64,000 nt of DNA from Mesorhizobium sp. (GTDB lineage: Bacteria > Pseudomonadota > Alphaproteobacteria > Rhizobiales > Rhizobiaceae). Under the pieces are notes generated by a model that worked only from the letters and a program-made list of their open reading frames with translations, did not search any database and was not told the origin of the DNA. The stretch covers positions 1 through 64,000 of the forward strand of contig SAQE01000020.1 of assembly GCA_004020545.1 (NCBI GenBank), written 5' to 3'. Made by a program: the position numbers and the translations under genes. This document shows, piece by piece, positions 52,320 through 61,787 of this stretch. Each line of letters opens with the position of its first letter. Within the stretch, counting starts at the first letter, position 1.

Positions 52320-54316
52320 TGTGCGGGATCGCGGGAATTCTCATCGCACCGAATATGGCTGATCCGAAGTCGCTCGAGGCGATAGGGCAAATGACAACGG
52401 CGCTTCGACACCGCGGGCCAGATGGCGAAGGACTGTGGACAGATCGGGAAGCCGGCATCGCGCTGGGCCACCGGCGGCTGGCGATCGTCGATCTGTCGGC
52501 AGCGGGGCGCCAGCCCATGCGTTCGGCCGGCGGCCGATATGTGATCACCTTCAACGGCGAGATCTACAATTTCAGAGATTTGCGGAGCGAACTCGAAGAG
52601 GCCGGCCACCAGTTTCGCGGCACGAGTGACACCGAAGTGATGCTGTGTGCCATTGAGAACTGGGGTCTCGAGGCCGCCCTCAGACGCTTTGCGGGCATGT
52701 TCGCCTTTGCGTTGTGGGACCTGAAGACCAGGACCCTTCATCTCGCCAGGGATCGAATGGGCAAAAAGCCGCTTTACGTCGCATTGGCCGGGCACGCTCT
52801 GGTCTTTGCGTCCGAGCTGAAGGCGATCAGGTGCTTTCCGGGCTTCTCCCCCGAACTCGACCTCGATGCCGCCGCTGCCATGCTTTCGAGAGGATGGGTA
52901 CCGGATAACGGATGCATCTGGCGGGGTGCGTTCAAGCTGCCGCCTGGTTCCCTGCTCTCCATCAGACCCCCAGATCTTGCGGAGGCGGGCGACGCCGTCT
53001 CCCTTTCCCAGCGGGTGAATCACTGGTGGTCACTGGCCGAAGTCGCCGCCAACGGCCGCGAACGGCCGATCGTCGGCAGCGACGATGACCTGACCGACGA
53101 ACTGGATGACCTGCTTCGCCTCGCCGTTCGCGAACGGATGGTCGCCGACGTGCCGTTGGGAGCCTTTCTGTCAGGCGGCGTCGACAGCTCTACCGTCGTG
53201 GCCTTGATGCAGGCTCAATCCAGAACCCGGGTACGCACCTTCACCATCGCTTTCGGGGAAGGCGGCTTTGACGAAGCCCCCTATGCAGCCGAGGTCGCGA
53301 GACATCTGGGCACCGACCACACAGAGCTTCACCTTTCATCCAGCGCCGCGCGCGCCGTCATTCCGGAGTTGCCGCGGATATGGGACGAGCCGTTCGCCGA
53401 CGAATCTCAGATACCAACCTTGCTGGTGGCCCGGCTCGCCCGGCAGCACGTCACCGTGGCTCTGTCGGGCGACGGCGGAGATGAGTGCTTCGCCGGCTAC
53501 GGCCGCCACTTCATGGCCGATCGGCTGAGACGTCACGAAAGGCTCCCGTTAGCACTGCGGCGAACGATGGCAGCGGGCCTGGGACTGTTGGCCCGCGCAG
53601 CGCGCGAGGATTTGATGCGCAGCCTGCCGCTTCCGGCAAACATTCGCCATATGCTGCGGAGCGACCGACTCGATCGCTTTGCCGGGTTGCTCACCGCAAC
53701 TCACGAGGACGAACTATATCGGCGGTTGGTGGGATCATCGACCGAGAGCCTCGCTCGCCATAGCCCGCCAGCGTCGATCAACGGCGCACCACAGCTTGAC
53801 GGGTTACTGCCCCGAATTCTGTATGACGACATGGCCGGCTATTTGCCCGGCGACATACTGGTGAAGCTGGACCGCGCGACCATGGCCAACAGCCTTGAAG
53901 GACGGTGTCCACTGCTCGACCATCGGGTTGTCGAATTCGCCTGGCGCCTCCCGTCCAACGTGAAAGTTCGCAATGGCGGCGGCAAGTGGATCCTTCGTCA
54001 CGTGCTGCGTCGTTATGTTCCGCAGCAGCTGGTCGACCGGCCGAAGCAAGGTTTCGATGTTCCCATTGCGGCCTGGCTGAGGGGTCCGCTGCGCATTTGG
54101 GCCAACGATCTCGTCGCCGATATGCGCGGTTCCGGCGATGGGATCTTCGACATTGCCAAGGTGGATGCTTGCTGGCGCGATCACATCGACGGCAGGCACG
54201 ACCGCTCTCGCGCATTGTGGCCGGCTCTCATGTTCCAGGCCTGGCACAATGAGGCGCGGCGGCCATCGGTTCCAGAAACGGGGCTTGCTCGCGTGCCCGA
54301 ACTCACAGGAGTATAA
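52319..54316 (+). CDS. Asparagine synthase (glutamine-hydrolysing) family protein
   Basis: 665 residues. The N-terminal Ntn-type glutaminase has the catalytic Cys at position 2 (MCGIAGIL), RHRGPDGEG and FNGEIYN. The synthetase domain has the PP-loop FLSGGVDSSTVVAL and SGDGGDECFAGY. In polysaccharide clusters such AsnB-like proteins may amidate uronic acids or other acids in the repeat unit; a plain asparagine synthase is also possible. Coupled to wzy by TGATG overlap. Confidence 0.92.
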   Translation: MCGIAGILIAPNMADPKSLEAIGQMTTALRHRGPDGEGLWTDREAGIALGHRRLAIVDLSAAGRQPMRSAGGRYVITFNGEIYNFRDLRSELEEAGHQFRGTSDTEVMLCAIENWGLEAALRRFAGMFAFALWDLKTRTLHLARDRMGKKPLYVALAGHALVFASELKAIRCFPGFSPELDLDAAAAMLSRGWVPDNGCIWRGAFKLPPGSLLSIRPPDLAEAGDAVSLSQRVNHWWSLAEVAANGRERPIVGSDDDLTDELDDLLRLAVRERMVADVPLGAFLSGGVDSSTVVALMQAQSRTRVRTFTIAFGEGGFDEAPYAAEVARHLGTDHTELHLSSSAARAVIPELPRIWDEPFADESQIPTLLVARLARQHVTVALSGDGGDECFAGYGRHFMADRLRRHERLPLALRRTMAAGLGLLARAAREDLMRSLPLPANIRHMLRSDRLDRFAGLLTATHEDELYRRLVGSSTESLARHSPPASINGAPQLDGLLPRILYDDMAGYLPGDILVKLDRATMANSLEGRCPLLDHRVVEFAWRLPSNVKVRNGGGKWILRHVLRRYVPQQLVDRPKQGFDVPIAAWLRGPLRIWANDLVADMRGSGDGIFDIAKVDACWRDHIDGRHDRSRALWPALMFQAWHNEARRPSVPETGLARVPELTGV

Positions 54317-54317
54317 G

Positions 54318-56534
54318 ATGGAAGGGTCCAAAGTCAGCCGCATCCATCTTCCACATGCCACCGAAATGCCGGTGCCTACACGCGAGTTCAGCCAGCGTCT
54401 GAGACGGCCGTTGCGTGAACAGATGGACACGCAAACACCGGTCCATCAGCTTGTTGCTACCCTTCAACGAAAAAGATGGTTCCTGCTTGCCATGGTCATC
54501 GCAGGAGGTGTCTTGGCCGCGCTTTCGGGGCTTGCCCGTCCACCTCTGTACGAAGCCACGACACAGGTGCTCGTCGACGCGCCCAGCAGAGCAGCCCCTG
54601 CCGGCGGCCTGATCTCGGCTCAGGACATGCTGGACTCCAGCATTGACGACCATATCACCATGCTCTCGTCGCAAAGCCATTTGCGAAGCGTGGTGGCGGC
54701 GCTGCGCAAGATGGACGCCGCCGAGGCTGCAAAACAGCCTGGTGCTGGAACCGGAAACTCTCCTCCCGATCCTGCTCGCGTCGAGCCGAAGTCGCGCTCG
54801 GTCCTGGACAGTCTGCTGGCCAAACTTTGGCCGCGAAGCACGCCGGCGGAGCCGGATGCGGCTGAACTCAAGGTGCTGCGTGAGGGCTTGAGGATTGGAC
54901 AGGAACTGAGATCCAGAGTCATCAGCGTCGGCTTTACCGATCCTGATCCGGCGCGAGCCGCTCTGGTGGCCAACACATTCGTCCAGGTATATATCGGCGA
55001 TCTTGCAGCCAAAAGTCAGGCTTCGGACAAGCAGGAACTCGACTCGATAGTCGTCGGACTTCCGGCTATACGAGACAGTCTCGCGGAAGCGACGGATCGG
55101 CTGGAGAGGTATCGGCTGAGCCACGGCGCTGTCGATCAGGGTGCGGCGGACAATGCTGCCAAGGAGACAGCCGAACTCACCCAGCAGATATCGATGTCCA
55201 AAGCGGATCTCGCTGCGATGGAATCCCGTCTTCAGCGTATTGAGGACCTTCGCAAGCAGGGCGCACCAGTGACCTCGCTGGTCGAAGCCATCGGCACGCC
55301 TGAGTTGGCCGAGTTGGCCGCTCGCCAGGCCAACGCGCCGGCAGACAAGGATCTGAGCAAAGCGATTGACAGCGAGGTCGAGCAGGACCTCGCGCGTATG
55401 GCTGCGGAGGTGAATATTTACCGGGCTCAGGTACGGGCTCTGGAAGATCGTAAGAATGTCCTCGACGCGGTCGTGACAGATACAGCCGGCCGGCTCTCCG
55501 GACTGCGCGCGCTCGAGCCGCAGGTCAGCATCCTGACGCAGCGATACAATGACCTGTTGGCCCGGCAACAGGACCTGAAGCGGCGGATTGCAAGTCCGTC
55601 CCCCGGCGTCGCGGTCCTTTCCGCGGCGTGGCCGCCCACCAATGCAACGACCCTTCCGCCAATTTTCCTTGTTCCGCCGGGTATGATTCTGTTCGGCCTG
55701 ATTGGAGGGGTCTTGGTGCTGGTCCGCCAACGGTTTGACCGCACTGTGCGCGGCGAGGTCGAAGCTGAAGCTGCGCTCAGGGTTCCGTGCCTGGGGCTGA
55801 TACCGCAGGCGCCGACGACGCACGCGAAGCGACTGCAGCAGCTGGTTTTGGGCCAGCAGGAATCCCGATACAGCCGCGCCGTGACATCCCTGCTCGTCGC
55901 GGCGGCACCAAATCAACTGAGAGTTCGTTCGCCGCACATCATGCTGATCACCTCCAGCGTGCCCGAGGATGGCGGGACCGAGCTCGCATGGAGTTTGGCA
56001 TTGGCGGCCACGCGGCTGGGCGGCCGAGTCCTACTCGTCGATCTTGAACCCAAGGGCGCTCAGCTCACACTCGAGTTTCTGCACCAGTTCAGTGGGCCAA
56101 AGGCTAGCCATTCCTTCGCGGACTATGTCGGCAATCGCTGCGCCCTGGAGGATGCAGTTACCGGTATGCCTGAAGTCGGAATCGACTTAATGACCCTCGG
56201 TCCTTCGGAAGATCTGCTGACTCTGCTGTCGCGCGGGAATGGGTCCGAAGTGATGGAGGATCTGCACTCGGTTTACAGCGTCGTCGTCATAAACGGACCA
56301 TCGGGGCTCGGGAGGCCGGAAGCCAGGTTCCTCACCGGATGGGCGGACGTGGTGCTTTTCGCGGTCCGATGGGCGAAGACGCAACGCCATGTCGCCCGGG
56401 GCGTGCTGGAACTGCTTCAGGGAGACGATTCTGTTTCGGTACCCGTCGGAAGCGTCCTTACGCGGGTGAACCTCAAAAAGCATGCCAGGTATCGGCTCGG
56501 CGACAGCGCCGATCTCTTACGCGAGAAGATTTGA
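54318..56534 (+). CDS. Wzc/ExoP-like polysaccharide co-polymerase with degenerate kinase domain
   Basis: 738 residues. A first membrane helix (about 54-72), a Wzz domain, a long coiled-coil periplasmic region (about 240-430), a second helix (LPPIFLVPPGMILFGLIGG) and a cytoplasmic BY-kinase-like domain. The Walker A site reads SSVPEDGGTELAWSL where active kinases have GEGKT(S/T), so the Lys is missing; Walker A' is LLVDLEP instead of the usual DxDxR; the C-terminus has no Tyr cluster. It therefore probably controls chain length without kinase activity. AGGAG lies 7 nt before the ATG. Its 3' end is partly duplicated at 58145-58261. Confidence 0.88.
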   Translation: MEGSKVSRIHLPHATEMPVPTREFSQRLRRPLREQMDTQTPVHQLVATLQRKRWFLLAMVIAGGVLAALSGLARPPLYEATTQVLVDAPSRAAPAGGLISAQDMLDSSIDDHITMLSSQSHLRSVVAALRKMDAAEAAKQPGAGTGNSPPDPARVEPKSRSVLDSLLAKLWPRSTPAEPDAAELKVLREGLRIGQELRSRVISVGFTDPDPARAALVANTFVQVYIGDLAAKSQASDKQELDSIVVGLPAIRDSLAEATDRLERYRLSHGAVDQGAADNAAKETAELTQQISMSKADLAAMESRLQRIEDLRKQGAPVTSLVEAIGTPELAELAARQANAPADKDLSKAIDSEVEQDLARMAAEVNIYRAQVRALEDRKNVLDAVVTDTAGRLSGLRALEPQVSILTQRYNDLLARQQDLKRRIASPSPGVAVLSAAWPPTNATTLPPIFLVPPGMILFGLIGGVLVLVRQRFDRTVRGEVEAEAALRVPCLGLIPQAPTTHAKRLQQLVLGQQESRYSRAVTSLLVAAAPNQLRVRSPHIMLITSSVPEDGGTELAWSLALAATRLGGRVLLVDLEPKGAQLTLEFLHQFSGPKASHSFADYVGNRCALEDAVTGMPEVGIDLMTLGPSEDLLTLLSRGNGSEVMEDLHSVYSVVVINGPSGLGRPEARFLTGWADVVLFAVRWAKTQRHVARGVLELLQGDDSVSVPVGSVLTRVNLKKHARYRLGDSADLLREKI

Positions 56535-56709
56535 CGAGAGCTGCAGGCTCGCCTTCAGGCAAGGACAAATGCATGGATCTGGCGCGAGTATCGGCCAGGT
56601 TCGGGCCGCTGCCTGCACGCTGAGCGGCCTTCCTCGAATGGGTGGTGGTCCTTGCAGCTTGGCTGCCCGATCAACCGAGCATTCGCAGCAGGCCGTTTTG
56701 CTACTTGGC

Positions 56710-57741
56710 TTAATGAGGCCGTGGCGCCGGTAACGAGACTTTGTCGATTCTCGCCCACAGTGCGTTCCCACCCAGCGTCGATGCGTTCTTGACCGCATAT
56801 GCCCACGCCGGCAAGCGTGACGGTGAAATCGCAAGCGCAGTCAGACCCTGCGCAATCCGTTGAGCTCTGCTTCGTGGCAGGGCGCGGACGAATTCACTCA
56901 GGGTGCCTGGTTTCTCGCCCTTGCGCAAATAGCTGTTCACGATGTCTTGCTTGAGGAATCCAAGCAGGTTGAACGGTTCCCGCTCACATTTGGTCAATTG
57001 CAAATCGTGCCGCCGGCACATGGCAGCGAACGCTCCTTTCGTCCAGCGACCGATGTGGTTTGGCGGCATGTCTATGAGGGAGCCGTGGGACTCCATATAG
57101 TAGGTTCTGTTATCGTTTGGCACCGCAATGAATACAGACCCCTGCGGCCTTAAGAGGAATTTCAACCGAGAGAAGACGTCGTCCACATGGTCCATGTGCT
57201 CAAAGACTTGAAACAGACAAATAAAGTCGAATGCCTCTCTCATGGAATCGAAGCTACCTGCTCGAACGTCGTTCGAAAATGTCTTGAAGCCTTTGGATGA
57301 CAATACGGACTGCGATTCTTCGTTGTAGTCGACAGCAGAAATATCTGAGATTTCAAAGAATTTACCCTTCACGCGGTCGAGAAAATAACCGAACCCGGCT
57401 CCTACGTCGACGACGGTCTTTCCTTTGGTCTTCAAGCCCGTAAGCTCAGCGATTGTTCTTGCATATTCCCATCTCATGGTTGGATAGGAAGGGTGCGCCC
57501 AGGCCAAGTTATAAAATTCGACGCCGCCCGCGACGAAGGGATCTGCGAAACCGAATCCGCAATCCGAGCATTTGCGGATATCGCAGGCGTCGCTGCCCCA
57601 GAGATCCGAGAGGTGGCTCGTCAGCTTTCGAGAGCGCTCGGGGTCTTGCCGCGGATTAATGAAGTGTCGGGAGGCCTCGTCGGCTGTCACTTCGAACAAT
57701 TTCACAGTTGATTTGCTGCCACACGCCGGACAGATGGTCAT
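56710..57741 (-). CDS. Class I SAM-dependent methyltransferase with zinc ribbon
   Basis: About 343 residues. An N-terminal zinc-ribbon pair CPACG ... CSDCG (about residues 4-70) precedes a methyltransferase domain with VVDVGAGFGYFLDRV (SAM site), FDFICLFQVFEHMDH and GSVFIAVPND, the Methyltransf_23 or C-methyltransferase-like layout of sugar and O-antigen methyltransferases. ATG 57741 with AGGGAC upstream. It reads against the surrounding genes and its stretch appears less GC-rich than its neighbours, suggesting separate acquisition. A TCATTC-type palindrome lies about 100 nt upstream. Confidence 0.85.
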   Translation of the reverse strand: MTICPACGSKSTVKLFEVTADEASRHFINPRQDPERSRKLTSHLSDLWGSDACDIRKCSDCGFGFADPFVAGGVEFYNLAWAHPSYPTMRWEYARTIAELTGLKTKGKTVVDVGAGFGYFLDRVKGKFFEISDISAVDYNEESQSVLSSKGFKTFSNDVRAGSFDSMREAFDFICLFQVFEHMDHVDDVFSRLKFLLRPQGSVFIAVPNDNRTYYMESHGSLIDMPPNHIGRWTKGAFAAMCRRHDLQLTKCEREPFNLLGFLKQDIVNSYLRKGEKPGTLSEFVRALPRSRAQRIAQGLTALAISPSRLPAWAYAVKNASTLGGNALWARIDKVSLPAPRPH

Positions 57742-57836
57742 CACGCTTGTCCCTAAAGCCCTGACCGCACGAAGCCGCGATTCCGAATTGGCAAATGCAC
57801 TTGATGCGACCTTACGATGGAGACCGAACGCCACCA

Positions 57837-57852
57837 TCATTTATCTGAATGA
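57837..57852. promoter_or_regulatory. Palindrome TCATTT-ATCT-GAATGA upstream of the methyltransferase
   Basis: One of three matching palindromes (also 58085 and 59242), each ahead of an exopolysaccharide gene. This one is in the opposite orientation, matching its divergent gene. It is the least symmetric of the three. Confidence 0.5.
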
Positions 57853-58084
57853 CATCGTTCGGCGGTGCGGCGGCGCAATGAACCCTCATGCCGCGTAGGG
57901 TTGAGGCCCTAAGATTTGAGAGACCCCGCTGTCTGCCCGGGAAGTTCGCAATTGTTGAACCTTCGCGCCGGGTTCCGTGGCGCATCGCGCGGAATGCCGA
58001 TGCCCGGGAATGAAAGCGCTTAGCGGTGACTTGCAGCGAGCGGAACAACACAAACTCGCGATCCAGCCGCACTGCCGAATCCCG

Positions 58085-58100
58085 TCATTCAGGCGAATGA
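58085..58100. promoter_or_regulatory. Palindrome TCATTC-AGGC-GAATGA upstream of the kinase gene
   Basis: Perfect 6-4-6 inverted repeat. The 30 bases after it (GATGGCGAGGC ... CGTAAGCTCT) are shared with the copy at 59242, so the repeated block is about 45 bp. The rest of 57853-58144 shows no gene. Confidence 0.6.
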
Positions 58101-58144
58101 TGGCGAGGCCCAGCGCCCATCGTAAGCTCTCCTTACCGTGACAA

Positions 58145-58261
58145 AGGGACAGAGCGGATTCGGTGCCGATGGGGAGCGTCCCAACACGAGTGAATCTGAA
58201 GCAGCACGCCAGGTTCCGATTTGGCGACAGCGCGGATCTTTTGCTCGCAAGAAGACCGTGA
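58145..58261 (+). pseudogene. Remnant of the 3' end of a wzc-like gene
   Basis: Read in frame to TGA 58259, it encodes SVPMGSVPTRVNLKQHARF then RFGDSADLLLARRP, which lines up with the last 31 residues of the intact Wzc-like protein (SVPVGSVLTRVNLKKHARY then RLGDSADLLREKI). There is no start, and an upstream stop closes the frame. It is a diverged leftover of a second copy, lying directly before the kinase gene and overlapping its upstream frame. Confidence 0.85.
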
Positions 58262-58280
58262 GTGCAGAGTACAGAAATTC

Positions 58281-59063
58281 GTGATCATCGAGCTTTTCGG
58301 ACCGCCCGGTTCGGGCAAAACAACCTTCGCTCACGCCCTTGCCAAGCGACTATGCGAGAACGGATACCGCGCCGAAGTTGCGCGCAGTTACCAGCCTGCC
58401 CAAAGGTCGGGCACTCTCGACTTCGGAGTCTTTTTGTTTGTCAGGAGGATTGTCTCAGCGACGTTTTCCACGATGAAATTGATCTGCTTTCCGCGGAACG
58501 GCATCGAGGACCTGTCGAAATCTCTGCTGATGGTCAGGGCAATTCCGCCCAAAAAAGCAATTTGGCGCGCCCGCATCTGGCAGCATCTGCTGAAAATGTC
58601 TTGTGTTTGGGATCAGGCCAAGCTCACCGAAGGCATTGTGATCTTCGACGAGGGTTATGTTCAGGCAATCGGGTCGCTGGCATCGCTGAATGGAGCCGCG
58701 GGAAAAGCCGCCCTTGCAACGGCGCTGAACAACGTTCCCGTAGCTGATATCACCGTTAGAGTCGTGGTGCCGCGGCCGATCGTTGCGACACGTTTGCGCC
58801 AACGCATGGAACGCGAACCCCCTGCGGAACGCCTCTTCGAGGCCGATTTCGATGTAAACATGGGATCCTTTGGCGTCTTCAAAAAAATAAGCGAACTGCT
58901 TTCTGTGTCTGGTCGCGACTTTATTTCGGTGGGCATCTCAAGCGGGCCCACAACGATGAAAAGCATCCAGGACGTTGAGCGCAAGATCGTCGCCAAATTG
59001 ACAGAATCCGGCGGCGGATCCCCAAGCGGAACTTCGGCACGCGCAATGGATGGCGCCAACTGA
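58281..59063 (+). CDS. P-loop kinase-like protein of the exopolysaccharide cluster
   Basis: About 260 residues. A P-loop is at the very N-terminus, IELFGPPGSGKTTFAHALAKRL, followed by GIVIFDEGYVQ (Walker B-like) and a lid-like VPRPIVATRLRQRMERE, the pattern of nucleotide- or small-molecule kinases (AAA_18/thymidylate-kinase-like). The substrate is unknown; a sugar or lipid kinase for the polysaccharide is possible. I take the GTG at 58281 (V-I-I-E-L-F-G); upstream ATG 58221 would run through the wzc remnant in another frame. Confidence 0.7.
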   Translation: MIIELFGPPGSGKTTFAHALAKRLCENGYRAEVARSYQPAQRSGTLDFGVFLFVRRIVSATFSTMKLICFPRNGIEDLSKSLLMVRAIPPKKAIWRARIWQHLLKMSCVWDQAKLTEGIVIFDEGYVQAIGSLASLNGAAGKAALATALNNVPVADITVRVVVPRPIVATRLRQRMEREPPAERLFEADFDVNMGSFGVFKKISELLSVSGRDFISVGISSGPTTMKSIQDVERKIVAKLTESGGGSPSGTSARAMDGAN

Positions 59064-59241
59064 GGCAGCGGTCCTGACTCCGGAAGTCCGCGTCCCCGTG
59101 CGGTCGCGACCACCAGCTCGAGAGTTGCCAAGGCTGATCGTTCCAACCGATGGGCGGGATAGGGGCAGGCGTGTCAAGAATTGTGCTGGTCCGCAATCCA
59201 ACGGTCTCATTCCGGCAGCCGGAGCGCTCGGGCGCGCAGCA

Positions 59242-59257
59242 TCATTCAGGTGAATGA
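59242..59257. promoter_or_regulatory. Palindrome TCATTC-AGGT-GAATGA upstream of the flippase gene
   Basis: Perfect 6-4-6, extendable by one base on each side (ATCATTC ... GAATGAT). It lies 68 nt before the flippase ATG. Confidence 0.6.
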
Positions 59258-59324
59258 TGGCGAGGCGCGGTGTGCACCGTAAGCTCTTTGTCCCAGTCCT
59301 CAGCCGCTTCTGGAATCGCGAGCC

Positions 59325-60686
59325 ATGTCCCAAAGCGACTTTCTGAGATCCAGGGGGGGTCCAATAGGAGCAGAGCTGCCTCCAAACGCGATCGGCAAAA
59401 TCGTCCGGGCGGCGGGTGGCGTATCGGCGATGGCGATTGCCGGGCAACTCATCCTCGTCGCCACGATTCCGATACTGGCCAGGCTCTATTCTCCCGCGGA
59501 TTTCGGCCTCTTCACGATCTATCTTTCGGCCGTAAACATACTTGGCGCCGTCGCAGCACTGCGCTTCGAGCCTTCGCTGTACGGCGTCAAGGAAGCCGGA
59601 CAGACCTATGTCACGGTCAAGCTAATTCTCCTGGCCGTGTTGGTGACCGGGGCGCTGACCTTTGCGGCCGGGCAGGCGCTTTCGAGCGTTACACCTGTCC
59701 AACTCAGACAACTGGTCTGGCTCGTTCCAATCGGGATGAGCGGCGCAGCACTCGTTGAAACGATGAATTGCTGGGCCCTGCGTGCGGGCTTGTTGCGTGA
59801 CTTCGCCGTCGGCCGTCTCATCTTGCCCGCAACCATGGCGTTGCTGCAATTGGTTTTCGGCTTCGCCCGTCTGGGGGGCGAGGCGATGGTGCATGCGCAT
59901 ATTCTCAGCCAGTTCGTCTTTCTCGCTTTCCTGGGCCTCCGCATTCTGAGTTGGGATGACCTGCGCGGCATCGCCCGGGCGCCATGGCGGAGCGTCCTTG
60001 ACAAGGCCAGAAGGGAATACAAGTTTCCGTTGTTCGACATCCCTGCGACCCTCGGCAGCTATGCCATCAACAATCTTCCGGCGATTCTTGTCGGTTCATT
60101 GTTCGGCGCGGCTTTTGCCGGCTACCTCGGTGTCGCGGCGCGGCTCGTAACTGGGCCGATCGTGCTGATCGCCACGCCGCTCAGCAACGTCTTTGTCGCC
60201 GAGGCGAACAAGAGCAGCAATCGCGGCCATATGCTTGGCATCGCGCGAGGCCTTCTGATTCTTGCAGCCGGTCTTGCCGCATTGCCGATCCTGGCGCTTG
60301 GGCTGGCGGCCCCTTACCTTGTCGTTCCCCTCCTGGGCGAAGCCTGGATCCCGACCGCCCAGATCATGACCGCACTGGCGTTCATGGGCGCCGTGCAGGC
60401 ACTATCGACGCCGATCGGCGAGGTTCCCGCTCTGCTGCGGCGGCAAGAAGTGCGGCTCGTCGTCGACGCCGCGCGAATGGTGCTCGTGTTTGGTCCGTTG
60501 CTCGCCGGTGCCAAGGCGGGTTGGGCGCCTATCGACGTCATCTATCTCATGGCGGCCGGTGGAACAGTCGGCTTTGCCCTCAGAACCGCGGCCTCAGTCT
60601 ACCTTTTGAGGCGCGCCGCGGAGCCGCCGCCATTGCCGAGTTCATATCATCGCGAGGAAAGAGCCCATGAAGCTCCAATTGAATAG
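59325..60686 (+). CDS. Wzx-type oligosaccharide flippase
   Basis: 453 residues with about twelve to fourteen membrane helices. LARLYSPADFGLFTIYLSAV near the start is the polysaccharide-flippase (MATE/MVF superfamily) signature. It should flip the lipid-linked repeat unit across the inner membrane before polymerisation by the Wzy-like protein. Its end overlaps the next gene by 20 bases. Confidence 0.9.
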   Translation: MSQSDFLRSRGGPIGAELPPNAIGKIVRAAGGVSAMAIAGQLILVATIPILARLYSPADFGLFTIYLSAVNILGAVAALRFEPSLYGVKEAGQTYVTVKLILLAVLVTGALTFAAGQALSSVTPVQLRQLVWLVPIGMSGAALVETMNCWALRAGLLRDFAVGRLILPATMALLQLVFGFARLGGEAMVHAHILSQFVFLAFLGLRILSWDDLRGIARAPWRSVLDKARREYKFPLFDIPATLGSYAINNLPAILVGSLFGAAFAGYLGVAARLVTGPIVLIATPLSNVFVAEANKSSNRGHMLGIARGLLILAAGLAALPILALGLAAPYLVVPLLGEAWIPTAQIMTALAFMGAVQALSTPIGEVPALLRRQEVRLVVDAARMVLVFGPLLAGAKAGWAPIDVIYLMAAGGTVGFALRTAASVYLLRRAAEPPPLPSSYHREERAHEAPIE

Positions 60687-61779
60687 CGGCGCGCGCTCTG
60701 AAGGGGCCATGCCACCAGCGAATTCCCCGGGGCGCGAAGAAGGTGAGGCAGGTCGGTCGCGACTCGGTCCGCGCGATATCAACGATGCTGCTCATTTTGC
60801 CGATGCTACGACAGTGCGCCCGTTCATTTCAGTTGCCGTTCCAACCTTTCGCCGGCCCGACACCATTCGGCGCACCATTGACAGTATCGTGGGGCAAGAC
60901 TTCTCGAACTGGGAGCTTGTTGTCAGCGACGACGAGGGCCGAGGAGGGGTCAGCTGGCCCATCTTGGAAGAATACGCGCGAACCGACCCTCGCATTCGAA
61001 TCGTTGAAAATCACCGAGGTCGAGGGCAGGTGGAGAACACCAACAACGCCATGCTCGCCTGCAGGGGGAAGTGGATCAAGTTGCTGCATGACGACGACTG
61101 GTTGGCGCCGGGAGCCCTGAAGAGGTTCGCCGAGATTTCGATAAAACATCCGTCGGCGGCGTTCATGACCTGCGCAGCGCATGTCGTCGAGGAGAGCCGA
61201 GTGGTGATGCGCTCGGATCCACCGGAGCAAAACCGGGTTTCGCTCTATTCAAGCCAGCAGTGCCTGACGGACCTTTATCTGGTTCGCATGACCAGGAGCC
61301 TTGGCATCATACCCTCGACGCTCTTGATCAACGCTACGATCATTCACGCCGGGTGCCTGATGCGCGCCCATAAATCAATCCCGGCCGGGGTCGACCAGTT
61401 GTTCTTCGTAGACCTTGCCCGTTGCGGAGATATGGTTGCCATCAACGAAGGCCTGATCTTCTACGACGCGACACGCCACCCTAGTATCACCACGACGAAG
61501 AGCTACGACGACGTGGACGAGGTAACCCTTGCCGTCAAGCAGCTCAACTGGGGTCTTATCGAGGACAGGAAGGGGCTGCCTGATCCCGAGACCCTTTTGC
61601 GTGCGCTGCGGGTCGCCCGCATCCCGGCCAGGCTTCGGTATCAGTCCTGGCGAACAACCATGCGGGATGCGCTGCAGATCCTTCGTCCATCGGTAATGAA
61701 AATAGCCAATCAATATGCTCGGGAATACCTGTTCAGGATACGCCGGACACTCGGGCCGTTGCAGACCCGCAAACGCTGA
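60667..61779 (+). CDS. Glycosyltransferase family 2
   Basis: 370 residues. The GT-A domain begins near residue 55 (ISVAVPTFRRPDTIRRTIDSI), with WELVVSDDEG and the metal-binding LLHDDDWL (DxD). The first 50 residues are polar and look disordered; ATG 60667 has GAGGAAAG in front, while ATG 60709 is an in-frame alternative. It adds a sugar to the polysaccharide unit and is translationally coupled to the flippase. Confidence 0.9.
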   Translation: MKLQLNSGARSEGAMPPANSPGREEGEAGRSRLGPRDINDAAHFADATTVRPFISVAVPTFRRPDTIRRTIDSIVGQDFSNWELVVSDDEGRGGVSWPILEEYARTDPRIRIVENHRGRGQVENTNNAMLACRGKWIKLLHDDDWLAPGALKRFAEISIKHPSAAFMTCAAHVVEESRVVMRSDPPEQNRVSLYSSQQCLTDLYLVRMTRSLGIIPSTLLINATIIHAGCLMRAHKSIPAGVDQLFFVDLARCGDMVAINEGLIFYDATRHPSITTTKSYDDVDEVTLAVKQLNWGLIEDRKGLPDPETLLRALRVARIPARLRYQSWRTTMRDALQILRPSVMKIANQYAREYLFRIRRTLGPLQTRKR

Positions 61780-61787
61780 GCGCTATC

